From Methanoregulaceae archaeon (GTDB taxonomy: Archaea; Halobacteriota; Methanomicrobia; Methanomicrobiales; Methanospirillaceae): a stretch of DNA of 12,149 nucleotides. How positions within the stretch are numbered: the first letter of the stretch is position 1; each line of letters starts with the position of its first letter. The stretch lies in NCBI GenBank assembly GCA_028679325.1, contig JAJRBS010000022.1:1-12149 (forward strand). The letters are read 5' to 3'. A program made the translations under genes and the position numbers. The notes below the pieces were generated by a model, which searched no databases, was not told where the DNA came from, and saw only the letters and a program-made list of their open reading frames with translations. This document shows, in pieces, positions 1 through 5,782 of the stretch.

Positions 1-1218
1 ATGCCTCTCCGGGAAGCTGCATCACAGGTAGCAGAACACCTCGCGAACCACGAGTTTGTCGATGTGTATGCTCACCATGACGCCGATGGGATAGCCGCGG
101 GGGTGATCGTCTGTACCGCCATCCTCAGGAACGGGGGGCGTTTCAGGCTCCGGGTCGTCGATCACCTGAGCCCTGCCGATCTCTCCCCCGATGTTCCCGC
201 CCTGCTCTGTGACATCGGATCAGGACTTGAGGGTCTCCAGGACGATGTTATGATCATCGACCACCACCCCACCCGGTTCGCGGGCGAACTCCAGGTCAAC
301 CCGCGTCTTGTCGGGATCAATGCCGACAGGGAGCTCTCTTCCGCCGGGGCGGCCTATTTTGTGGCACAGCAGCTCGGCGATAATCGTGATCTTTCCGGAC
401 TGGTCATGCTCGGAATCATCGGCGATGACCAGGACCTGGCCGGCCCAAACCTCGAGATCTTTAACGACTCTGTGGCTGAGGCACTGGTCACGCCGGGAAG
501 AGGCTGCCTCCTTCCGGGAAGGGACCTGCACGAGCGGCTTCTCTGTGCCATGAACCCCTACCTTCACCAGGTCAGCGGTGACGAAATGGCGGTTGCCGAC
601 CTTATCGAGAGTGCCGCTGGAGGGGAGACTATTCAATTCGACGAACTGCTCTCCCTCATCGTGCTTCGCATAAGCTCCTTTTCCCCTGAGAGAACACTGA
701 CCTCTCTCTTCGGTGACCGGTTCACACTCGAGCGGGAGATCCTCGGCGATGCCCACACTCTCACTGCCATCGTCGACGCCTGTGGCAAATGCGGGAGGGG
801 CGGTCTCGCAGCGTCCCTTTGTTTCCGCTCAACCGATGGGTTGAACGAGGCCTGGGGGATAGCCCGGGACCACCGGCTCGCGGTGATCCGGGAGCTCCGG
901 TCAGCGGTCGAGAAACAGATCGGAGACGGCTACTACGAGGTCGGTGAAGTATCGGTGACCAGTGATGTAGCAGATGCACTGGCCCGTGACACCATCCAGA
1001 AGACACCTGTGCTGGTGGCGGCCAGAAGCGGAGATCTCTGCCATATCTCGGTGCGCTCACCGCCCGGGATCGACCGGAATATCGGAGAAGAGACCCGGAA
1101 CGCGGCCCTGGCATGCGACGGGTATGGCGGGGGCCATGTAACGAGAGCAGGAGCTACCGTGAGCTGTGCCCGTATCGATGAGTTCCGGGCGGCTTTCACC
1201 CGGGGGTTGGCGGCATGA
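1..1218 (+). CDS. DHH-family phosphoesterase, archaeal RecJ-like nuclease
   Basis: Probable cytoplasmic metal-dependent phosphoesterase/exonuclease of the archaeal RecJ-like (GAN-type) group. The 405 residues carry the DHH motifs in order: HHDADG at 25-30 (metal-binding Asp27/Asp29), Asp71 in LLCDIGSG, the name-giving DHH at 87-89, and GDDQD at 141-145. A C-terminal DHHA1 substrate-binding domain ends in GGGH at 376-379. Known family members degrade single-stranded DNA or RNA, and some bind the replisome protein GINS; which substrate applies here cannot be read from the sequence. The ATG is base 1, so upstream signals and a possible longer N-terminus are invisible, but about 24 residues before motif I is usual. 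The stop overlaps the pcc1 start (ATGA, 1215-1218), suggesting translational coupling. In many Euryarchaeota this gene follows rps15 and precedes pcc1 and rps3ae. The family call is firm; the specific role is inference. Confidence 0.9.
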   Translation: MPLREAASQVAEHLANHEFVDVYAHHDADGIAAGVIVCTAILRNGGRFRLRVVDHLSPADLSPDVPALLCDIGSGLEGLQDDVMIIDHHPTRFAGELQVNPRLVGINADRELSSAGAAYFVAQQLGDNRDLSGLVMLGIIGDDQDLAGPNLEIFNDSVAEALVTPGRGCLLPGRDLHERLLCAMNPYLHQVSGDEMAVADLIESAAGGETIQFDELLSLIVLRISSFSPERTLTSLFGDRFTLEREILGDAHTLTAIVDACGKCGRGGLAASLCFRSTDGLNEAWGIARDHRLAVIRELRSAVEKQIGDGYYEVGEVSVTSDVADALARDTIQKTPVLVAARSGDLCHISVRSPPGIDRNIGEETRNAALACDGYGGGHVTRAGATVSCARIDEFRAAFTRGLAA

Positions 1219-1439
1219 TGCAGATTGCCGGCGAGATCCTGACCATCCACCGGAACGCCGCGTGCGTTGCCGGCGCGATTCGGCCCGATAACCTCCTCTC
1301 CATGCAGACAACGGCCGAAGAGGGCCGGGTGAGGACGGTGGTATCAGGGACAAAGCTTAGGTCGGTCATCGCCTCGGTCGACGATTATCTGATGAACCTT
1401 GCCATAGCGGAGGAGTTATGCAACTACGGTTCGCAATGA
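1215..1439 (+). CDS. pcc1: KEOPS complex subunit Pcc1
   Basis: Small (74 residues) Pcc1-type subunit of KEOPS. KEOPS transfers a threonylcarbamoyl group to A37 of ANN-decoding tRNAs (t6A); Pcc1 dimerises and contacts the Kae1 catalytic subunit. The diagnostic segment is present: RPDNLLSM at 23-30, then TKLRSVIASVDDYLMN at about 46-61, which matches the conserved basic/VDDYLMN helix of archaeal Pcc1. Length is normal for archaea (about 75-90). Two ATGs are in frame (1215 and 1218). The first overlaps the upstream stop as ATGA and sits 8 bases after a G-rich run at 1202-1206, a weak ribosome binding site. The 3' end overlaps serS. The other KEOPS genes (Kae1, Bud32, Cgi121) are not in this window. 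Confidence 0.9.
   Translation: MMQIAGEILTIHRNAACVAGAIRPDNLLSMQTTAEEGRVRTVVSGTKLRSVIASVDDYLMNLAIAEELCNYGSQ
1409..1413 (+). promoter_or_regulatory. Shine-Dalgarno site GGAGG for serS
   Basis: GGAGG inside the 3' end of pcc1, 4 bases before the ATG at 1418. It supports initiation at 1418 rather than at the ATG at 1436, which overlaps the pcc1 stop. The spacing is somewhat short, and homology argues for 1436, so this site matters for choosing the serS start. Confidence 0.55.
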
Positions 1440-2947
1440 CGGCGAAACTCCAGTTCAGCGCCGAGTTCTCGGAGGAGGCGAAGACTGCTTTCGGGAATGC
1501 GGTATCCGGTTCCGGTGCCATCTTTTCGAAGGGGGTCCCGAAAGATGCAGACTCGGCCGATGTGGGGCATATCGAAGGTGCCCCGCGGATTGAGGGAAAT
1601 TACGCGGAGCTGACGTTTGTGAGCGGGCCCTATACCCGGGTTCACGACGCGCTCTTCCGTTTCCGAAAACAGATCCCGGCGGTGCTCGGAAAATTCCGTA
1701 TGGGCCTCCGCGAGATCGAGATCTCCGGGTATACAGTAACCATGACTGGTGCATTTCCCGAAGTCTTCAGGGTACCGGCACTCCCGTTTATAACGAGTTC
1801 ACGGTTCCAGGGAGACCAACTGGTTCTGGAACTAAAGGTCACAGCCACCGACCTTGAAAACCGTATCCCGGACAGGTTGGTACGCCTCATCGAGGAGAAG
1901 ATCGAGGCTGCAACCTACGGAGGCAAGGGGGAGCACTGGGAGCTCCTCTTCGAGAGCGGCCCGAAACCTCGATACAGCGAGAAAGACCCCACCACCGAGA
2001 TGCTCGAGCATGGCTGGATAAAGCATGCTCCGGCCCGGGGGCAGTGGATCTTCGGCCCCCCGGCTGTTCAGCTCTTCAGAGCCTTTGAGACCATCGTGAT
2101 GAGAGAGATCATCAGCCCTCTTGGGTTCTCAGAGATGATCTTCCCGAAGATGGTCCCCTGGGAAGTGTGGATGCGGTCCGGCCATGCCAAGGGGATATAC
2201 CCCGAAGTCTACTACATCTGCACGCCAAAGACCCGGGATCCCGCGTACTGGGAGGATGTCAGCGACTACTTCAAGGTGACCGGCGAGGTCTGGGTCGATG
2301 AGATCAGGAAACGGATCGACGGCCCTATCGGGGGGATGTGCTATGCACAGTGCCCGCCGTTCTGGCCTTTTGTCCAGGGAGAGACACTCGCAAACGACTG
2401 CCTCCCCGCCAGGGTATTTGACCGGAGCGGGACCTCGCATCGTTACGAGAGTGGCGGGATTCATGGCATCGAGCGGGTGGACGAATTCCATCGGATCGAG
2501 ATCCTCTGGCTCGGGACAGCTGAACAGACGGTGGATATCGCTGAGAAGCTTCATGGAGCGTATCACCGTGTCTTCGAAGACATCCTCGAGCTCGAATGGA
2601 GATCAGCGAAGGTCACGCCCTGGTTCATGGCCCAGGAAGGCATGGTCGGCGGCGAGGCGTCCTGCGGGTGCGGTTCCCGGATCGGGACCACCGATTACGA
2701 GGCCTATCTCCCCTACAACGAGAGCTGGCTCGAGTTCCAGAACGTGAGCATCAACGGGGACAAGTACCCCAAGGGTTTCAACGTCAAGATCCAGAGCGGT
2801 GCCGACTGCTGGTCCGGGTGCTCGGGGATTGGCCTTGAGCGGTGGACCGCCGCATTCCTGGCGCAGAAAGGCTTAAAACCGGAGGACTGGCCGGAGATGG
2901 TGGCCAGGCTCGTGGGAGAACCAAAAAATCTGTTCAAATTTCTGTAA
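1418..2947 (+). CDS. serS: Type-2 (methanogen-type) serine--tRNA ligase
   Basis: Class II synthetase that charges tRNA-Ser, and tRNA-Sec where present, with serine. This is the rare methanogen-type enzyme, with an atypical N-terminal tRNA-binding domain (residues about 10-165) and an active-site zinc. In 509-residue numbering the expected zinc ligands are Cys312 (CYAQCPP), Glu361 (DEFHRIE) and a Cys at 464 or 468 (DCWSGCSG). Subtracting six residues puts the first two at 306 and 355, the positions I recall for the Methanosarcina barkeri enzyme. Motif 2 spans RYESGGIHGIERVDEF (342-357) and motif 3 is GIGLERW (470-476). The homologous N-terminus looks like the MTAKLQF from the internal ATG at 1436 (503 residues), which also forms an ATGA overlap with the pcc1 stop; the GGAGG site favours 1418. 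SepRS was considered, but the CYAQCPPFWPF and HGIERVDEFHRIE blocks fit type-2 SerRS. Its position between pcc1 and rps3ae is notable. Confidence 0.95.
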   Translation: MQLRFAMTAKLQFSAEFSEEAKTAFGNAVSGSGAIFSKGVPKDADSADVGHIEGAPRIEGNYAELTFVSGPYTRVHDALFRFRKQIPAVLGKFRMGLREIEISGYTVTMTGAFPEVFRVPALPFITSSRFQGDQLVLELKVTATDLENRIPDRLVRLIEEKIEAATYGGKGEHWELLFESGPKPRYSEKDPTTEMLEHGWIKHAPARGQWIFGPPAVQLFRAFETIVMREIISPLGFSEMIFPKMVPWEVWMRSGHAKGIYPEVYYICTPKTRDPAYWEDVSDYFKVTGEVWVDEIRKRIDGPIGGMCYAQCPPFWPFVQGETLANDCLPARVFDRSGTSHRYESGGIHGIERVDEFHRIEILWLGTAEQTVDIAEKLHGAYHRVFEDILELEWRSAKVTPWFMAQEGMVGGEASCGCGSRIGTTDYEAYLPYNESWLEFQNVSINGDKYPKGFNVKIQSGADCWSGCSGIGLERWTAAFLAQKGLKPEDWPEMVARLVGEPKNLFKFL

Positions 2948-2950
2948 AAA

Positions 2951-2956
2951 AGGTGA
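2951..2956 (+). promoter_or_regulatory. Shine-Dalgarno site AGGTGA for rps3ae
   Basis: AGGTGA lies 5 bases before the ATG at 2962, in the 14-base gap after serS. It complements the archaeal 16S rRNA 3' tail and fixes the rps3ae start. It suggests independent, strong initiation of this ribosomal protein within the shared transcript. Confidence 0.7.
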
Positions 2957-2961
2957 ATTGA

Positions 2962-3555
2962 ATGGCAAAGAAAAAACAGGTAGGAAGAAGAGTCGAAGGC
3001 TGGAAAGCCAAGAGCTGGTATAAGGTCTATACACCTGACAGCCTCGGAAAAGTGTACATCGGTGACACGATCGCCAATGACCCGGACAGCGTGATGGGAA
3101 GGGTCATGAGAACAACGCTTGGTGAGATCATCAACGACTATTCACGACAGAATGTGAAGATGAAGTTCAGGGTCTCGAACGTAACCGGCGACGCTGCGTA
3201 TACCGAGTTCATCGGGCACGAGCTCACCCGTGATTACCTGAGATCGCTCGTCAAGCGCCGGACATCCCGGATCGATGCCCAGGTCCCGATCACCACCAAG
3301 GACGGCAAGAAGGTCGACCTCACCGTCACCTGCTATACCCTGACCCGCGCCAACCTAAGCCAGACCCACGCCATACGGGGACTCATGGCCGGTAAGGTGC
3401 AGGAGATCGCAAAGGAAGTCGACTTCAACGGGCTCCTGAACGGCATTGTTACCGGGGAGATCTCAAAAGAACTGTTCAAATCGGTCAAGCCTCTCTTCCC
3501 TGTCCGCAGGGTTGAGGTCATCAAATCGAAAGTCGGGATAATGAAGGCAGCATAA
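2962..3555 (+). CDS. rps3ae: 30S ribosomal protein S3Ae (eS1)
   Basis: Archaeal/eukaryotic small-subunit protein eS1 (S3Ae), which binds near the mRNA exit site on the 30S platform. The 197 residues match the family length. Recognisable stretches are the basic N-terminus MAKKKQ...KAKSWYKV, GKVYIGDT at 29-36, the region LGEIINDYSRQNVKMKFRV, LVKRRTSRID, and the C-terminal VKPLFPVRRVEVIKSKV. No eukaryotic C-terminal extension is present. It is the last gene of the tight plus-strand cluster with the RecJ-like protein, pcc1 and serS, and is followed by a pyrimidine-rich region with a small hairpin that may end the transcript. Confidence 0.97.
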   Translation: MAKKKQVGRRVEGWKAKSWYKVYTPDSLGKVYIGDTIANDPDSVMGRVMRTTLGEIINDYSRQNVKMKFRVSNVTGDAAYTEFIGHELTRDYLRSLVKRRTSRIDAQVPITTKDGKKVDLTVTCYTLTRANLSQTHAIRGLMAGKVQEIAKEVDFNGLLNGIVTGEISKELFKSVKPLFPVRRVEVIKSKVGIMKAA

Positions 3556-3569
3556 CTGCCCTTTCCCGC

Positions 3570-3598
3570 TATCCTTTCAGGATACCGTTCTTCTATTC
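3570..3598 (+). terminator. Possible transcription terminator after rps3ae
   Basis: TATCCT-TTC-AGGATA at 3570-3584 forms a perfect 6-bp stem with a 3-base loop, 14 bases after the rps3ae stop. It is followed by a T-rich stretch (TTCTTCTATTC). Archaeal termination depends mainly on T-runs, and here the run is interrupted, so the call is weak. The remaining bases of the 3556-3640 gap hold only the putative apgM promoter. Confidence 0.35.
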
Positions 3599-3606
3599 GG
3601 ATGGTC

Positions 3607-3616
3607 AAGCATATTA
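3607..3616 (+). promoter_or_regulatory. Putative TATA-box promoter for apgM
   Basis: AAGCATATTA ends 24 bases before the apgM ATG at 3641. With archaeal box A centred about 26 bases before the start site, transcription would begin at about 3639-3641. No Shine-Dalgarno sequence precedes the ATG (ATCTCTTCAGA), which fits a leaderless or nearly leaderless mRNA. The TATA match is modest and unproven. Confidence 0.4.
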
Positions 3617-3640
3617 CTGTTTAGTCCATATCTCTTCAGA

Positions 3641-4876
3641 ATGACTGCAGAGAAGGTCCTGCTCGTAATTCTCGACGGAATCTCTGACCGGCCCTGCCCG
3701 GAGCTCAAGGGGCTGACCCCGCTCCAGGCCGCGCGGAAACCGAATCTTGACCGTGTCGCCAGGGATGGTATCTGCGGTATTATGGATCCCATCGCCCCGG
3801 GCATCAGACCGGGTTCGGACACATCGCACCTGAACCTCCTGGGGTATCCGCCCGAAAAGTATTACACGGGGAGGGGGCCGCTGGAAGCTCTCGGCACCGG
3901 TATCCGGATGGAGCCCGGCATGATCGGCTTCCGGTGCAACTATGCCACCCTGGATGACCAGGGAAGGGTGATCGACCGGAGGGCTGGCCGGATTCACCAG
4001 ACCGACGACCTGTCCCGTGCTATCAGCGAAAAAGTTGACCTTTCGGAGATGGGAGTGACGTTCGATCTCAGGTCGGGTGCCGGTCACCGGGCGGCGCTGG
4101 CTTTCCAGGGCGACGGTCTGGGGGCATGTGTCTCTTCAAACGACCCGAAGAAAGAAGGGGTTGCACCCCTGCGCTTCAGGGAACTTCGTGATTCTGCAGC
4201 GGACAGAAAAACGGCGGAGGCATTGAACATTTTTGTTGAACAGACCAATGCCGTTCTCGGGCGCCATCCTCTCAACCTATCGAGGCGGTCGGAGGGTCTC
4301 GCCCCGGCTAACACTCTGCTCATTCGTGGTGCGGGCGAGATGGGCTTTTTTGAGCCCTTCCCGGAGCGCTGGGGACTTTCCGGAAGCGTGATTGCGGCGG
4401 CAACCCTGATACAGGGGATCGGGAAGGCCATCGGCCTGCAGTATGTTCCAGTGGCGGGGGCCACGGGGTCCATCGATACTAACCTCGGGGGAAAGGTGGA
4501 GGCTGTCCGGAATGAACTCGAGAGCCGGGAGTTCGTGCTCCTGAACATCAAGGGGGCCGATGAGGCGGGGCATGACGGACAGGCAAAAGAGAAGAAGGAA
4601 TTCATCGAGAAGATAGACGCCTCTCTCGGGCCTCTTATCGGGATCGAGAACTGCCTCCTCGTTATCTGCGCGGATCATAGTACCCCCTGCAGCATACGGG
4701 ATCACAGTGCGGACCCGGTTCCCATCGTTATACGGGGAGACGGGGTCAGGACCGACAGCGTTCGAACCTTCGACGAATACTCGTGTGCCGGCGGAGGGCT
4801 CCTCCGCCTCCCGGGCTCGGCGCTGATGCCCGTCATCTGTGATCTCATCGACCGGGCAAAGAAATACGGGGCCTGA
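3641..4876 (+). CDS. apgM: 2,3-bisphosphoglycerate-independent phosphoglycerate mutase, archaeal type
   Basis: Interconverts 3-phosphoglycerate and 2-phosphoglycerate in glycolysis/gluconeogenesis. It belongs to the alkaline-phosphatase superfamily and uses two metal ions and a phosphoserine intermediate. The 411 residues are typical of archaeal ApgM, shorter than bacterial iPGM. Visible active-site elements are Asp12 in ILDGISDRP, the catalytic serine in GSDTSH (Ser62 most likely), KGADEAGHDG at 304-313 (Asp307, His311), CADHSTP at 344-349 (Asp345, His346), and a late HSADPVPI block (His355, Asp358). Its start lacks a Shine-Dalgarno site and lies at the expected distance from a TATA-like box, so it is probably the first gene of a two-gene unit. 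The methyltransferase-like gene follows after 4 bases; no functional link between the two is evident. Confidence 0.95.
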   Translation: MTAEKVLLVILDGISDRPCPELKGLTPLQAARKPNLDRVARDGICGIMDPIAPGIRPGSDTSHLNLLGYPPEKYYTGRGPLEALGTGIRMEPGMIGFRCNYATLDDQGRVIDRRAGRIHQTDDLSRAISEKVDLSEMGVTFDLRSGAGHRAALAFQGDGLGACVSSNDPKKEGVAPLRFRELRDSAADRKTAEALNIFVEQTNAVLGRHPLNLSRRSEGLAPANTLLIRGAGEMGFFEPFPERWGLSGSVIAAATLIQGIGKAIGLQYVPVAGATGSIDTNLGGKVEAVRNELESREFVLLNIKGADEAGHDGQAKEKKEFIEKIDASLGPLIGIENCLLVICADHSTPCSIRDHSADPVPIVIRGDGVRTDSVRTFDEYSCAGGGLLRLPGSALMPVICDLIDRAKKYGA

Positions 4877-4880
4877 TCGG

Positions 4881-5741
4881 ATGCAGACAGGAAAAAAGTG
4901 GCTAGACCTTGCCGAGATATTCGGGGTCAGTAATGTGGTCCTTATCGAACCATCGTATGCCGATCTCCCGGATCCCCGCTATACATCCGCCCTCGTCTCT
5001 CTCCCGGGGGACCAGGGCCGGTTGCTCATCGATGAAGAGTCTGATCCCCTCTCCCTTGCCGTGCATACCGGTGACGATACCTGGGCTGCAGGATGTTTCA
5101 TGCTCAGACCGCCTACGGCCTCGGTCATCACCCGGTTCGAAGAGCTCGGTGGTGAATTGTTCCAGGAGAACAGGGATGTCTGGGAGGCATCGGTCAGGGC
5201 ATGGTACAGCCATTGGATTGCTGGAGAAGTGACACCAGCTCTTGAAGACCTGAATCCCGCACGGATAGGAGGAATCAGATCTCTCGTCAAGGACCTGTGG
5301 GGTGAGGGGCAGGGTCGGGGTTGCCTCGATTTCTGCTGCGGGTCAGGCCTCGGATCGCTCGTCCTCCGGGACCTGGGATACAGCCTTCTTTCGTGCGACA
5401 ACGATGCAAGCCTCCTCTCCCTGGGATTTTTTACGAAAAGACTTCTTCCCGAAGAGACGATCTGTATCGATGCCACATACGCTGACACCTACATCACGAA
5501 GACCGATCTCGGGCTCGGTCTCATGTTCGGTGAGATCAACCGTTTCAATACCGAGCTCTGGGAACAGATCACCGGTATGCTTGTTTCACTCACGCATCGC
5601 TCCATTGTCACCACGGGAACGGAGGAGGAGGCTGTCCTTGTTGCCGGCTGGGCCGCTGAAGGCGGCGGGGCTACAGAGATCCTGGAAAACGATAACGACC
5701 CCCTGTACGATAGATGGGTCTGCGCCATAACAGGACCGTAA
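4881..5741 (+). CDS. SAM-dependent methyltransferase-like protein of unknown substrate
   Basis: A 286-residue protein whose C-terminal half (about 145-286) looks like a class I Rossmann methyltransferase. Glycine-rich motif I is LDFCCGSGLGS at 149-159, followed by an acidic post-I position in SCDNDAS (Asp173) and an acidic site at Asp197 (CIDATYAD) that could contact the adenine. No catalytic NPPY or PC signature of N- or C5-methylases is seen, so the substrate is unknown. The N-terminal about 135 residues (LIEPSYADLPDP..., ITRFEELGGELF) match nothing I recognise. I chose the ATG at 4881, 4 bases after the apgM stop. A GTG at 4839 is in frame but would overlap apgM by 38 bases and adds an unremarkable sequence. 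It converges on the helicase gene; a 21-base all-pyrimidine run at 5793-5813 could act as its terminator. Methyltransferase assignment is inference from motif I. Confidence 0.7.
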   Translation: MQTGKKWLDLAEIFGVSNVVLIEPSYADLPDPRYTSALVSLPGDQGRLLIDEESDPLSLAVHTGDDTWAAGCFMLRPPTASVITRFEELGGELFQENRDVWEASVRAWYSHWIAGEVTPALEDLNPARIGGIRSLVKDLWGEGQGRGCLDFCCGSGLGSLVLRDLGYSLLSCDNDASLLSLGFFTKRLLPEETICIDATYADTYITKTDLGLGLMFGEINRFNTELWEQITGMLVSLTHRSIVTTGTEEEAVLVAGWAAEGGGATEILENDNDPLYDRWVCAITGP

Positions 5742-5782
5742 GAGCCAGTGTATTCCCGAACAAACGGCGGAGAAAGGCCAGA

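Noticed and set aside
220..756. 178-codon minus-strand frame within the DHH gene
   Set aside because: Antisense to conserved DHH motifs; low-complexity charged translation with no family resemblance.
1418..2947. SepRS (phosphoseryl-tRNA synthetase) as identity of the synthetase
   Set aside because: Zinc-ligand positions and the CYAQCPP and GIERVDEFHRIE blocks fit type-2 SerRS.
4839..4880. GTG start extending the methyltransferase gene upstream
   Set aside because: It would overlap apgM by 38 bases and has no ribosome binding site; the ATG at 4881, just after the apgM stop, is simpler.
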